Origin: Haemophilus influenzae
GTDB taxonomy: Bacteria; Pseudomonadota; Gammaproteobacteria; Enterobacterales; Pasteurellaceae
Direction of reading: 5' to 3'
Assembly (NCBI GenBank): GCA_923172585.1
Contig: OV298644.1
Span: 1,381,427-1,445,426 of the forward strand
Length of the DNA: 64,000 bases
Below, one piece after another: positions 8,510-19,650 of this stretch. The position numbers and the translations under genes are program-made. The notes beneath the pieces were generated by a model that saw nothing but the letters and a program-made list of their open reading frames with translations, did not search any database and was not told the origin of the DNA. The stretch's first letter is position 1; every line of letters begins with the position of its first letter.

Positions 8510-9320
8510 ACACTTCATTTTTACATTATAGAACAGTACTTAGGCGTTTTAACCGCAAGAGAACGTTCGCAATTTTCCTACACGTGCGAATTGTTTGCAA
8601 ACTAAGTACGTGAATAATACGCCTAATCATCAGCATGTTGCCAAGTTTGGGCTTTAGTGAGATACAATAATGGTGTTTTGATATTGAATTGATAATTCCA
8701 TAGCTTATTAATTTGATGTTCACTTGAATTGATACACAGCATCTCCGCAGTATCTGCATATCTGCGAAGAACCTATATTGCACATATTATTGGAATCATC
8801 ATAATTATGTTGCTATCGCTAAACGCACTTAATAAGGCTAAAAATACAAAAATACAACATATGAATTCGCATTCATACCCTTTTATGAGCGTCAATCATG
8901 CGCCTGTTCATCCATATAATGTGCATATGGTGATAGAGCTCATAACAGCATATATCTATCAAAGGATTGGTTAATGCCGACCGAACTTGCGTAATGCCAG
9001 CTACCTTTTCTAATTCAAGCATGACGTCGAAATTGAACAGTTAAGTAGCTGCTGCCACGTTTTCTTTGCCGTATTCAGCAATAGCTTAGTATAACCAAGG
9101 TGAGGAGTCTTGTCCACCTGAAAAGATGACATACTATACAATATGGCTTTGATATGAAAATATTACTATTACCTTAACTTTTTTATTGGGGTTATGCAAC
9201 TACGGGGGTATTTAGTGGGGAAGTTGCATTGTAACAAGACAAGGATATTATTTCTGTTGGTGGGATGTTGTCGTTAGCTACAATTCGCAGGTTTTTAATT
9301 TATGCAATAAGGTTTACCTT

Positions 9321-9466
9321 ATGAAAACAAGATTGGCTGTATTTAGATAGTACGCCGATTGTTTATTTCAGCTGGTGCAAATAAGGATGTTATTTTCGGT
9401 GCAGAAGTTTTCGCATTCAGGTTAAATTTGAGAAGATGCTCGTCCAATGGGAGTTTGAATCCATAA
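9321..9466 (+). pseudogene. Corrupted second copy of the small lipoprotein gene
   Basis: The ATG at 9321 and its upstream AAGGTTTACC match the lipoprotein gene at 6665. The reading frame is broken by insertions and deletions after about 8 codons. Recognisable blocks are GCAAATAAGGATG, GGTGCAGAAG and the end of the gene before the uptake-signal hairpin. It cannot make the same protein. Confidence 0.7.
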
Positions 9467-9468
9467 AA

Positions 9469-9500
9469 ACAGTGCGGTTGATTTTTTAACCGCACTTTCA
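9469..9500 (-). terminator. Uptake-signal hairpin downstream of ilvE
   Basis: An imperfect core (CAGTGCGGT) and a perfect inverted core (9489-9497) surround an AT-rich loop. On the minus strand the stem is followed by T residues. It lies 25 bp after the ilvE stop and probably terminates ilvE; it is the copy-2 version of the hairpin at 6809. Confidence 0.65.
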
Positions 9501-9524
9501 AGTTCGACTTCTATTGAGTAGAAA

Positions 9525-10556
9525 TTATTCTACTTTCACAATCCAGCCTTCAGGTGCTTCGATATCACCGAATTGGATGCCTGTTAATTCATCATAAAGA
9601 CGACGGGTAACAGGGCCTACTTCAGTTTCTGAATAGAATACGTGGAATTTTCCGTTGTGTTGAATGCCGCCCACTGGAGTAATCACCGCCGCTGTACCGC
9701 ACGCACCCGCTTCTACGAATTGATCGAGTTGATCGATATACACATCGCCTTCAATAGCTTCCATACCTAAACGCTCTTTTGCGATATGTAAAAGAGAGTA
9801 TTAAGTGATACTTGGTAAAATAGATTCTGATTTTGGTGTGATGAATTTATTGTCTTTTGTGATCCCAAAGAAGTTTGCCGCACCGACTTCTTCAATTTTG
9901 GTGTGAGTTTTTGGATCTAAATAGATTGCATCCGCAAATTTACGTTCTGGCGTACCTTGTTCTGCGGCTAATTCGTGTGGAAGTAAGCTTGCTGCGTAGT
10001 TCCCACCCACTTTCACACCACCAGTGCCCATTGGTGCAGCACGGTCATAATCAGTCGTGATAAAGTTTGATGGAGCCAAACCACCTTTGAAGTAAGCACC
10101 CACTGGGCAACAAAAAACAGAGAAAATAAACTCTGGTGCCGTTTTCACGCCGATATTTTCGCCCACGCCAATTAAGAATGGACGTAAGTATAAGGTTGCA
10201 CCAGAACCGTAAGGACCTAACCAATTTTGGTTAGCTTTAACCACTTCTTTACATGCACGCACGAATAATTCAGTTGGTACGCGTGGCATTAAAAGACGGT
10301 CTGCGGTACGCTGCATACGCTCTGCATTTGCTTGCGGGCGGAATAAGTTGATTGAACCATCTTTGCAACGGTAAGCCTTTAATCCTTCAAAACATTGCTG
10401 ACCGTAGTGAAGAGCGGTTGAACCTTCGTGAATATGTAATGTGCTATCTGTAGTGAGTTTTCCTTCGTCCCATTTGCCATCTTTCCAGTGAGCGATGAAG
10501 CGGTAATCTGTTTTAATATAACTAAAACCAAGGTTATTCCAGTCTAAGTCTTTCAT
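9525..10556 (-). pseudogene. ilvE: Branched-chain amino acid aminotransferase IlvE, interrupted by in-frame TAA
   Basis: IlvE is the PLP enzyme for the last step of isoleucine, leucine and valine synthesis. The full frame is 344 codons, the expected length of the class IV aminotransferase subfamily. Visible are [28 protein letters not shown], the PLP-lysine region [14 protein letters not shown], and after the stop IEGDVYIDQLDQFVEAG. Codon 252 (9803-9801) is TAA between SIT and YSLLHIAKE; relatives have lysine or arginine there. No frameshift accompanies it. The 251-residue product would lack the C-terminal PLP-binding part (GTAAVITPVGGI) and should be inactive. Could be a real auxotrophic mutation or a base-call error. 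Confidence 0.85.
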
Positions 10557-10730
10557 TTTACTTCCTTAATATTATTTTTTGAATGAAATTTCGCTTAATC
10601 TACACCATTCCTGAAGTGATTTAAATAATAAATTCTCGAAATGATGCAATTTTTAGCCAACTAAAAAGGAATAATGAAATTTTGGAAACAGGGCAGGAAA
10701 TAACGATATAGTTATGCTAAAATCGGGATG

Positions 10731-10904
10731 AAAAAACGCCACTCAATGAGAGCAGCGTTTAACCAAATCGGTTTAATAATATACAGGAAGTAAATGAGTA
10801 ACAAATTGTTACTCAAGTTCGGTTTCCCGAACTATATGCAAACACAACATCATACTTAAGTCTGAAACTCATTAACTAGTAAGGAATTACCAATCATTAA
10901 GTAT
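10731..10904 (-). ncRNA. gcvB: GcvB small regulatory RNA
   Basis: Between ilvE and gcvA, divergent from gcvA as in enterobacteria, the minus strand carries the GcvB hallmarks. These are the GU-rich target-binding block GATGTTGTGTTTGCA, a hairpin TTCGG-GAAA-CCGAA, a second hairpin GAGTAACAATTTGTTACTC, the conserved TTACTTCCTGTA, and a terminator stem (AAACGC to GCGTTTTTT). GcvB is an Hfq-dependent sRNA that represses many peptide and amino-acid transporter mRNAs, classically dppA and oppA. GcvA activates it when glycine is high. The dpp operon lies 9 kb away in this window. The 5' end is inferred from the promoter. Confidence 0.88.
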
Positions 10905-10910
10905 GGTTGT

Positions 10911-10939
10911 ATTGTAAGGAAAAGGGTAGGAAAGGACAA
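10911..10939 (-). promoter_or_regulatory. Promoter of gcvB
   Basis: On the minus strand TTGTCC is separated by 17 bp from TACAAT (10916-10911), close to sigma-70 consensus. The expected start is near 10904. It lies about 100 bp from the gcvA start on the other strand, so a GcvA operator would sit in between or overlap it. Confidence 0.75.
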
Positions 10940-11028
10940 GTGACGTTTTTTTATTTGAGGTATTAGAAAAACTAATTTGAAATAAATCTTGTCCATTATA
11001 GACGAAAATTTTATAAATGGAAATACTT

Positions 11029-11922
11029 ATGTATAAACGTTTGCCACCATTGAATTCACTAAAATCTTTTGAGTCGGCTGCTCGTTATTTAAGTTTTACT
11101 AAAGCAGCAGATGAGCTTTGTGTTACACAGGCGGCGGTTAGTCATCAAATTAAATTATTAGAAGAATTTTTAGGGATTGAATTATTTAAGCGAAAGAATC
11201 GTTCTTTAGAATTAACGGAGCTTGGTAAAGCTTATTTTGTTGATATTAATAAAATTCTGCGTCGCTTAAATGAAGCAACAGAGCGATTATTAACGTTAAA
11301 AACGGATCCGCATTTAAATATTAGCGTGCCACAAACTTTTGGTATCCAATGGTTAGTGCCACATTTAAGTGAATTTAATCAGCTTTATCCGCAAATTGAG
11401 GTTCGTTTAACAGGCGTGGATCAAGATGAAGGTTTGTTAAATAAAGAAATTGATCTTGCTATTTATTATGGTTTGGGAAATTGGCAGAATCTTCAAGTAG
11501 ATCGTCTTTGCGAAGAAAATTTATTGATTTTAGCCTCACCTGAATTGCTAGCAGAAAATCCAATTATTCAGCCTGAAGATTTAAAAAAACACACATTAAT
11601 TCACATTCATACCTGTGATAATTGGCAAGCGATGGCAAATCATTTACAGTTAGATGATTTAAATATTCAGCAAGGACCGTTATTTAGCCATACATTTATG
11701 GCGTTACAGGCGGCTATTCACGGGCAAGGTATTGTATTAGCTAATCGCTTATTAGCCTTGCAAGAAATTGAAAATGGCTCATTGCAAGCAGTGTTGCCGA
11801 CTAATTTGCCTGATCCAAAATCATTTTATGTGGTCAATCATCTTGATCGCCTAGATGATCAAAAAATTCAAGCATTCCGTCAGTGGATTATTAACTCAAT
11901 TAAACAAGAAGAAAATGAATAA
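11029..11922 (+). CDS. gcvA: LysR-family transcriptional regulator GcvA
   Basis: GcvA is the LysR regulator of glycine cleavage genes and of the gcvB sRNA encoded divergently. I start at the second ATG (11029), which gives [20 protein letters not shown], aligned with family N-termini; an ATG four codons upstream (11017) is possible. The winged HTH is in residues 18-50 ([20 protein letters not shown]), followed by the effector domain with [14 protein letters not shown] and a conserved C-terminal [11 protein letters not shown]. About 298 residues, family length 305. It overlaps rlmM by 8 bp, so the two are translationally coupled. Confidence is supported by both the sequence and its position next to gcvB. 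Confidence 0.92.
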   Translation: MYKRLPPLNSLKSFESAARYLSFTKAADELCVTQAAVSHQIKLLEEFLGIELFKRKNRSLELTELGKAYFVDINKILRRLNEATERLLTLKTDPHLNISVPQTFGIQWLVPHLSEFNQLYPQIEVRLTGVDQDEGLLNKEIDLAIYYGLGNWQNLQVDRLCEENLLILASPELLAENPIIQPEDLKKHTLIHIHTCDNWQAMANHLQLDDLNIQQGPLFSHTFMALQAAIHGQGIVLANRLLALQEIENGSLQAVLPTNLPDPKSFYVVNHLDRLDDQKIQAFRQWIINSIKQEENE

Positions 11923-13006
11923 ACTCGCATTATATTGTCGCCCAGGTTTTGAGAAAGAAGTCGCCGCAGAGATTACCGATCAAGCAAGTCATTTAGGTGT
12001 ATTTGGTTTTGCACGAGTACAAGATAATTCGGGCTATGTGATTTTTGAATGTTATCAACCTGATGAGGCAGATCGCCTTGCCCGAGACATTCCTTTTAAT
12101 CGTTTGATTTTTGCTCGTCAGATGATAGTTATTTCCGATTTATTGGAAGATTTAGATCCCGCTGATCGTATTAGTCCCATCGTGGCGGCGTTTGAAGAAT
12201 TATCACAACAACTTAATTTTGCTCAATCTAGCGAGCTTTTTGTAGAAACTGCAGATACAAATGAAGCGAAGGAGCTTTCCACTTTTTGTCGTAAATTTAC
12301 CGTGCCTTTACGTCAGGCATTGAAAAAACAAGGTTGGCTTTCGGCAAAGGCGAGTCAAAAGTGCGGTCAATTTTTACATTGTTTTTTTGTAAAACCGAAT
12401 TGCTGTTATGTGGGATATTCTTATGTGGATAATCATTCCTCCCATTTTATGGGAATCCCTCGTTTAAAATTTCCTGCAGATGCACCGAGTCGCTCCACGT
12501 TAAAACTAGAAGAAGCTATTTTGACTTTTATTCCGCGTAAAGAAGAGAATAAACGTTTAAATGAAAATATGATTGGCGTTGATTTAGGGGCTTGCCCTGG
12601 TGGTTGGACGTATCAATTAGTCAAACGCGGTTTATTTGTTTATGCTGTTGATCACGGAAAAATGGCGGCGAGTTTGCATGATACGGGGCGCATTGAACAT
12701 TGCGCGGAAGATGGTTTTAAATTTCAGCCTCCCAAAAGGAAAAAAGTAGATTGGTTAGTCTGTGATATGGTGGAACAACCAAGTCGTATTTCTTTATTGA
12801 TTGGTAAATGGTTGTTGAATGGTTGGTGCCGAGAAACCATCTTCAATTTAAAATTACCCATGAAAAAACGTTATCAAGAAGTGATATTATGTTTAGAAAA
12901 CTTGGCTGTTATGTTGGCTGAGCAGAATTTAAATTTTGATATCCAAGCAAAACATTTATATCACGATCGTGAAGAAATCACGGTTCATATAGCATTAAAA
13001 CCTTGA
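11915..13006 (+). CDS. rlmM: 23S rRNA 2'-O-methyltransferase RlmM
   Basis: RlmM methylates the 2'-OH of C2498 in the peptidyl transferase loop of 23S rRNA, using SAM. I start at the ATG at 11915, inside the end of gcvA, because [20 protein letters not shown] matches the family N-terminus; a longer frame from 11855 adds out-of-family residues. The N-terminal THUMP-like part is followed by the Rossmann fold with motif [19 protein letters not shown] near residue 215 and the [11 protein letters not shown] motif near 285. 363 residues, close to the family length (366). The overlap ATGAATAA suggests coupling to gcvA. The neighbourhood gcvA-rlmM is also seen in E. coli. Confidence 0.93.
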   Translation: MNKLALYCRPGFEKEVAAEITDQASHLGVFGFARVQDNSGYVIFECYQPDEADRLARDIPFNRLIFARQMIVISDLLEDLDPADRISPIVAAFEELSQQLNFAQSSELFVETADTNEAKELSTFCRKFTVPLRQALKKQGWLSAKASQKCGQFLHCFFVKPNCCYVGYSYVDNHSSHFMGIPRLKFPADAPSRSTLKLEEAILTFIPRKEENKRLNENMIGVDLGACPGGWTYQLVKRGLFVYAVDHGKMAASLHDTGRIEHCAEDGFKFQPPKRKKVDWLVCDMVEQPSRISLLIGKWLLNGWCRETIFNLKLPMKKRYQEVILCLENLAVMLAEQNLNFDIQAKHLYHDREEITVHIALKP

Positions 13007-13041
13007 GTGAACTGTTTTCATAACCAAAAAGGACGTCGCGA

Positions 13042-14211
13042 ATGAATTTACACGAATACCAAGCAAAACAACTATTTGAGCATTATGGATTACCCGTAAA
13101 AAATGGGGCAGTCTGTCAATCTGTTGAGGATGTCGATTTGGTACTGGCTCAACTTTCTGGCGATAAGTGGGCAGCGAAATGCCAAGTTCATGCTGGTGGG
13201 CGTGGTAAAGCGGGTGGCGTTAAATTAGTGCAAGATGTAGAGGAAGCGAGATCTTTTGCAGAAAAATGGCTGGGACAACGTTTAGTCACTTTTCAAACGG
13301 ATAAATTGGGTCAGCCAGTAAACCAGATTTATTTTGAAGAAACTTGCGATATTGATAAAGAATTTTACTTAAGTGCGGTTGTTGATCGCGCCTCTCAAAA
13401 AGTTATGTTTATTGCTTCTCCTGCTGGTGGAATGAATATTGAAGAAGTTGCGCAAAATTCACCGCACTTACTCCATAAAGTCGAGATTGATCCTTTATTT
13501 GGAGGATTGCCTTATCAAGGCCGTGAATTGGCGTTTAAATTAGGGTTAAGTGGTACGCAAAACAAACAGTTTACCGATATCTTTATGGGCTTATCTCGTT
13601 TGTTTTTAGAAAAAGATTTATCTTTACTGGAAGTCAATCCACTTGTTCTCACTCAACAAGGCAATTTGGTTTGTCTCGACGCCAAAATATCTGTCGATGA
13701 TAACGCTTTATTTCGCCATAAAGATTTATTGGCACTGCAAGATTTAACTCAAAATGATGCTCGTGAAGCAGAAGCTGAAAAATTCCAGTTAAACTATGTG
13801 GCTTTAGAGGGCGATATTGGTTGTATGGTAAACGGGGCTGGGCTTGCAATGGGCACCATGGATATTGTGAAACTCTATGGTGGGAAGCCTGCGAATTTTC
13901 TTGATGTGGGTGGTGGTGCAACGAAAGAGCGGGTTGCTGAAGCGTTCAAAATCATTTTAACCGATCCTTCCGTTAAAGTGATTTTAGTGAATATTTTTGG
14001 TGGCATTGTTCGTTGTGATTTGATTGCTGAAGGCGTGATTGCTGCAGTAAATGAAGTGGGCGTGAGAGTGCCTGTGGTTGTGCGATTAGAAGGAACGAAT
14101 GCTGAAATCGGTCGCCAAATTTTAGTGGAAAGTGACGTTAATATTCTTACCGCACAGAGTTTACAACAAGCCGCAGAATTAGCCGTGAATGCAGCAAAAG
14201 GAGAACACTAA
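13042..14211 (+). CDS. sucC: Succinyl-CoA ligase beta subunit SucC
   Basis: SucC binds nucleotide and, with SucD, interconverts succinyl-CoA and succinate with phosphorylation of ADP or GDP in the citric-acid cycle. The 389 residues equal the family length. N-terminal [19 protein letters not shown] opens the ATP-grasp domain; [17 protein letters not shown] carries nucleotide-binding residues, LEVNPLVLT the metal-binding part, and [16 protein letters not shown] and [10 protein letters not shown] the C-terminal flavodoxin-like domain. Its stop overlaps the sucD start by 1 bp (TAATG). sucAB are not next to it here, so the oxoglutarate dehydrogenase genes must lie elsewhere. Confidence 0.97.
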   Translation: MNLHEYQAKQLFEHYGLPVKNGAVCQSVEDVDLVLAQLSGDKWAAKCQVHAGGRGKAGGVKLVQDVEEARSFAEKWLGQRLVTFQTDKLGQPVNQIYFEETCDIDKEFYLSAVVDRASQKVMFIASPAGGMNIEEVAQNSPHLLHKVEIDPLFGGLPYQGRELAFKLGLSGTQNKQFTDIFMGLSRLFLEKDLSLLEVNPLVLTQQGNLVCLDAKISVDDNALFRHKDLLALQDLTQNDAREAEAEKFQLNYVALEGDIGCMVNGAGLAMGTMDIVKLYGGKPANFLDVGGGATKERVAEAFKIILTDPSVKVILVNIFGGIVRCDLIAEGVIAAVNEVGVRVPVVVRLEGTNAEIGRQILVESDVNILTAQSLQQAAELAVNAAKGEH

Positions 14212-15092
14212 TGGCGATTTTAATTGATAAAAATACCAAAGTGATTTGCCAAGGTTTTACTGGTGGACAAGGGACTTTTCATTCTGAACAAGCATTGGCC
14301 TACGGAACGCAATTAGTTGGTGGCGTATCGCCAAATAAAGGTGGAACCACTCATCTTGGTTTACCTGTATTTAATACAGTTCGTGAAGCTGTCGAAAATA
14401 CGGGGGCAACAGCGACAGTCATTTATGTGCCAGCATCATTTTGTAAAGATGCCATAATTGAAGCTATTGATGCAGGGATTCAGTTAATTGTCTGTATTAC
14501 TGAGGGCATCCCTACATTGGATATGCTTAAGGTGAAACAAAAATTAAATGAAACGGGCGTAGTAATGATTGGGCCAAATTGCCCAGGTGTGATTACGCCT
14601 GATGAATGTAAAATCGGCATTATGCCCGCTCACATACATAAAAAAGGTAAAGTGGGGATTGTTTCTCGTTCTGGAACTTTAACTTATGAAGCGGTAAAAC
14701 AAACTACAGATGAAGGCTTTGGACAATCGACTTGTGTGGGTATCGGTGGTGATCCCATTCCGGGTTCTAGTTTTATTGATATTCTCGAAAGATTTCAACA
14801 AGATCCCGAAACAGAAGCCATTGTGATGATTGGCGAGATTGGCGGCTCGGCAGAGGAAGAAGCAGCAATCTTCATTAAAGATAATGTCACTAAACCAGTG
14901 GTTGCGTATATTGCGGGTATCACTGCGCCAAAAGGAAAACGGATGGGGCATGCGGGAGCCATTATTAGCGGCGGAAAAGGTACTGCGGTAGAAAAAATTG
15001 CAGCGTTAGAAACCGCTGGTGTGACCTGTGTAAAAAGCCTCGCTGAAATTGGTGAAGCCTTGAGAAAGGTATTAAAATCATCTAAAAATTAA
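14211..15092 (+). CDS. sucD: Succinyl-CoA ligase alpha subunit SucD
   Basis: SucD carries the CoA-binding domain and the phosphorylated histidine of succinyl-CoA ligase. 293 residues, close to 289 in E. coli. The N-terminal [20 protein letters not shown] is the CoA-binding Rossmann fold; GPNCPGVI and [17 protein letters not shown] follow; the active-site histidine is in [18 protein letters not shown] near residue 246. Its ATG overlaps the sucC stop by 1 bp, so expression is equimolar through coupling. A strong hairpin terminator follows. Confidence 0.97.
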   Translation: MAILIDKNTKVICQGFTGGQGTFHSEQALAYGTQLVGGVSPNKGGTTHLGLPVFNTVREAVENTGATATVIYVPASFCKDAIIEAIDAGIQLIVCITEGIPTLDMLKVKQKLNETGVVMIGPNCPGVITPDECKIGIMPAHIHKKGKVGIVSRSGTLTYEAVKQTTDEGFGQSTCVGIGGDPIPGSSFIDILERFQQDPETEAIVMIGEIGGSAEEEAAIFIKDNVTKPVVAYIAGITAPKGKRMGHAGAIISGGKGTAVEKIAALETAGVTCVKSLAEIGEALRKVLKSSKN

Positions 15093-15110
15093 CCGCACTT
15101 TAGTTTTCTA

Positions 15111-15142
15111 AAGCGTAGATTGGCTTTCTACGCCTTTATTTT
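15111..15142 (+). terminator. Terminator after sucCD
   Basis: Stem GCGTAGA (15113-15119) and TCTACGC (15127-15133) with a 7-base loop, followed by a T-rich run. An uptake-signal core lies just upstream at about 15093. Confidence 0.8.
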
Positions 15143-15212
15143 TATATGCTCGCCATTATAAAGTGAGCACAAAATTGCTATAATCAGCGCACATTTTTTA
15201 AGGAAGAAACAC

Positions 15213-15836
15213 ATGAGCCAATTTTTCTATATCCACCCTGAAAATCCACAAGCGCGCTTGATTAATCAAGCCGTAGAGATTTTACAAAAAGGCGGTGTGA
15301 TTGTGTATCCAACGGATTCGGGATATGCCTTGGGCTGTATGATGGGCGATAAACACGCAATGGATCGCATTGTAGCAATTCGTAAATTGCCTGAAGGACA
15401 TAATTTTACCTTGGTGTGTAGCGATTTGTCGGAACTTTCAACTTATGCAAGGGTAAATAATACCGCTTATCGTTTGATTAAAAATAATACGCCAGGGCGT
15501 TATACTTTTATTCTTACAGCAACGAAAGAATTACCGCGTCGTTTAATGACATCAAAACGTAAAACCATTGGTTTACGCGTACCAGATAATAAAATTGCTT
15601 TAGATTTGCTTTCAGCCTTAGGCGAGCCGATTTTATCTTGTTCGTTAATGTTGCCGAATGAAGAACATACTACGCAATCCGATCCTGAAGAAATTCGTGA
15701 TCGTTTGGAACATCAAGTGGATTTAATTATTCATGGTGGATATTTAGGGCAAGAGCCTACAACAGTGGTAGATTTAACGGAAGAATCGCCAGTGATTTTA
15801 CGCGAAGGAAGTGGAAGTACTGCTCCTTTTATTTAA
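15213..15836 (+). CDS. yciO: YciO/Sua5/YrdC-family threonylcarbamoyl-AMP synthase-like protein
   Basis: This is the YciO branch of the Sua5/YrdC/TsaC family. The family makes threonylcarbamoyl-AMP for the t6A modification of tRNA; whether YciO does so in vivo is uncertain. 207 residues, close to family length. Family motifs are GGVIVYPTDSGYALGC (nucleotide/threonine binding, residues 25-40), the KPxPxxxPL-like region RKLPEGHNFTLVC, and the basic block SKRKTIGLRVPDN. The C-terminus reads VVDLTEESPVILREGSGS. It precedes rluB by 47 bp on the same strand; yciO and rluB are also neighbours in E. coli. Confidence 0.9.
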   Translation: MSQFFYIHPENPQARLINQAVEILQKGGVIVYPTDSGYALGCMMGDKHAMDRIVAIRKLPEGHNFTLVCSDLSELSTYARVNNTAYRLIKNNTPGRYTFILTATKELPRRLMTSKRKTIGLRVPDNKIALDLLSALGEPILSCSLMLPNEEHTTQSDPEEIRDRLEHQVDLIIHGGYLGQEPTTVVDLTEESPVILREGSGSTAPFI

Positions 15837-15883
15837 CTTATAGACGCTTGTGAAAGCGACCTTTCCATTATTCAAGGAAAACA

Positions 15884-17939
<2,056 letters not shown>

Positions 17940-17949
17940 CAATGTATAA

Positions 17950-17995
17950 ATGAAGTGCGGTTGAAATTTAATAAGAATTTTAACCGCACTTGAAA
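17950..17995. terminator. Bidirectional uptake-signal hairpin between cysB and prmB
   Basis: Inverted uptake-signal cores at 17953-17961 and 17983-17991 form a stem of about 13 bp between two convergent genes. T-rich tracts occur on both sides, so it can terminate in both directions. Confidence 0.75.
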
Positions 17996-17997
17996 GA

Positions 17998-18942
17998 TTA
18001 AAACAGATCGTGATATTTCACTAAATCCTTACGCTGAATAGTAAATACGCCTAGTCCGCCATTTTTAAGTTCTACCCATTCAAATGGTACATCTGGATAT
18101 TGCTCAATTAAGCTAATCATACTATTACCCACTTCACACACCAATACGCCATTTTCGGTTAAGTAATCTGGTGCTTGTTTTAAAATTTGTTTGGTAATGT
18201 TTAAGCCATCACTGCCAGAACCTAAGGCTAACTCTGGTTCAAAATGGAATTCTTCTGGCATATCGGCGAGATCCTCTTCATCCACATAAGGTGGATTGGT
18301 CACGATAAGATCGTATTTCTGTCCCAAAATATTTTCAAATAAGTTTGATTGAATCGGGAATACACGATGCTCTAATTGATGGCGTGAAATATTGATCTCT
18401 GCGACATTAAGTGCATCAACCGATAAATCTACCGCATCTACTTCCGCATTCGGGAAAGCATAAGCACAAGCAATGGCAATACAACCGCTGCCTGTGCATA
18501 GATCGAGAATATGATTTGGTTCTTGTGAAATTAAATCTTCAAATCGATTTTGAATTAAAGCACTAATTGGAGAACGTGGAATAATGGTTCGTTCATCGAC
18601 ATAAAATTCGTGACCGCAGAACCAAGCGCTATTCGTTAAATATGCCACAGGTACGCGTTGTTCGATTCGGGTTAATACAAGTTGAACTAAGGTTTCTTTT
18701 TCAGATGGGGTTAATCGACTGTTAAATAATTCGGTAGGTAAATCAATGGGTAAATGTAAGCCACTTAAAACGAGTTGCAGGCTTTCATCCCAAGGATTAT
18801 CGTGCCCTTGCCCGAAGTAAACATCAGATCGATTGAGAATGCTATACGTCCAACGCAGAAAATCTTGGATGGTTTGCAGTTCGTTTGCAACATTATCTTC
18901 CAAGATAGTTGCAACTAATTCTTGGTTATGTGAAGTTTCCAT
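17998..18942 (-). CDS. prmB: Ribosomal protein uL3 glutamine methyltransferase PrmB
   Basis: PrmB methylates the glutamine of ribosomal protein L3 during 50S assembly, using SAM. 314 residues (310 in E. coli). The N-terminal domain carries [20 protein letters not shown], which binds the target; SAM motif I is [19 protein letters not shown] at about residue 135-155, and the methyl-acceptor motif NPPY is at [18 protein letters not shown] near residue 215. The first ATG is at 18942 and gives [12 protein letters not shown]. The gene is convergent with cysB and divergent from smrB; both divergent promoters lie in 18943-19072. In E. coli prmB is also next to smrB. Confidence 0.94.
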   Translation of the reverse strand: METSHNQELVATILEDNVANELQTIQDFLRWTYSILNRSDVYFGQGHDNPWDESLQLVLSGLHLPIDLPTELFNSRLTPSEKETLVQLVLTRIEQRVPVAYLTNSAWFCGHEFYVDERTIIPRSPISALIQNRFEDLISQEPNHILDLCTGSGCIAIACAYAFPNAEVDAVDLSVDALNVAEINISRHQLEHRVFPIQSNLFENILGQKYDLIVTNPPYVDEEDLADMPEEFHFEPELALGSGSDGLNITKQILKQAPDYLTENGVLVCEVGNSMISLIEQYPDVPFEWVELKNGGLGVFTIQRKDLVKYHDLF

Positions 18943-19072
18943 CGCATTTCTCCATAAAAGTGAGTAGAAAAGTTAGTATAAAATTAGGTATGAAAATTTG
19001 GCGTAGTTATACCACAGATGAGAATGTAGAACTATGATATGATACGCAAAATTTGAAAATTAATGAGAAAAA

Positions 19073-19576
19073 ATGCAAGACGAATTTGATTTATTCCGCA
19101 CGGAAACCAAAGGCATTAAGCCAATTAAACAAGATACTTTTGTTGGCCCCCGCCAAAAACGTGATCAGAAAAAAATAGAATTGAAAGAATTACGAGCGAA
19201 AGAAGATACATTGTTCTATTTTTCTGATGAATATGAGCCATTACTGAATGACAATGATGGTGTTGTGAAATATTTACGTGATGGGGAAGATTCCCATTTA
19301 TTAAAACAACTTCGTCGTGGAGATTTTTCGCCAGAATTGTTTTTAGATTTACACGGTTTAACCCGTGAACAAGCTAAGCAAGAATTAGCCGCACTTTTAC
19401 TGGCTTGTGAAAATGAGCATGTAGATTGTGCCAGTATCATGACGGGCTATGGCACTTTTACATTGAAAAAACAAATTCCACGTTGGCTAGTACAACATCC
19501 TAAAGTGCGGGCATTACATCAAGCACCAAGGGAGTGGGGCGGTGAAGCCGCAATTTTGATTTTGGTCGATTTGTAA
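19073..19576 (+). CDS. smrB: Ribosome-rescue endonuclease SmrB
   Basis: SmrB is a Smr-domain endonuclease that cuts mRNA between collided ribosomes as part of quality control. 167 residues. An N-terminal disordered segment contains the ribosome-contacting helix. The Smr domain starts at SPELFLDLHGLTREQA near residue 82, with the DLHGL motif. The second motif is TGYGTFTLKKQIP, where E. coli has HGHGKHILK; T-G-x-G variants occur in the Smr superfamily. The domain ends HQAPREWGGEAAILILVDL. It is divergent from prmB. An uptake signal pair shared with pta follows. Confidence 0.9.
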   Translation: MQDEFDLFRTETKGIKPIKQDTFVGPRQKRDQKKIELKELRAKEDTLFYFSDEYEPLLNDNDGVVKYLRDGEDSHLLKQLRRGDFSPELFLDLHGLTREQAKQELAALLLACENEHVDCASIMTGYGTFTLKKQIPRWLVQHPKVRALHQAPREWGGEAAILILVDL

Positions 19577-19591
19577 AAAGCGTTATAAAAA

Positions 19592-19632
19592 ATACCGCAC
19601 TTTTACTGCTAGGGCAAAGTGCGGTATTTTCT
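19592..19632. terminator. Bidirectional uptake-signal hairpin between smrB and pta
   Basis: Inverted cores at 19594-19602 and 19617-19625, extended by ATA/TAT, form a stem with a 14-base loop, followed by T residues in both directions between the convergent smrB and pta genes. Confidence 0.8.
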
Positions 19633-19650
19633 TTTATGTTTTTACTTGAA

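Larger units (their letters stand above)
8560..9500 (+). repeat. Direct repeat, copy 2 (heavily degenerate)
   Basis: A second copy of 5895-6845 with many substitutions and single-base insertions and deletions. The blocks keep the same order and orientation as copy 1. The queC-like part (about 8560-9175) has no open frame left. It preserves the GCTTAG sequence that carries the queC nonsense codon in copy 1. The riboswitch region (about 9165-9215) has lost its pairing. Left and right edges are approximate. It is either a truly decayed duplication or a low-quality sequence joined into the assembly. Confidence 0.75.

Noticed and set aside
9150-9230. Second preQ1 riboswitch in copy 2
   Set aside because: Insertions and deletions destroy the stem and the A-rich tail pairing, and no open queC follows.
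11855-11914. Longer RlmM start inside gcvA
   Set aside because: The family begins [11 protein letters not shown]; the ATG at 11915 overlaps the gcvA stop in the common ATGAATAA manner.
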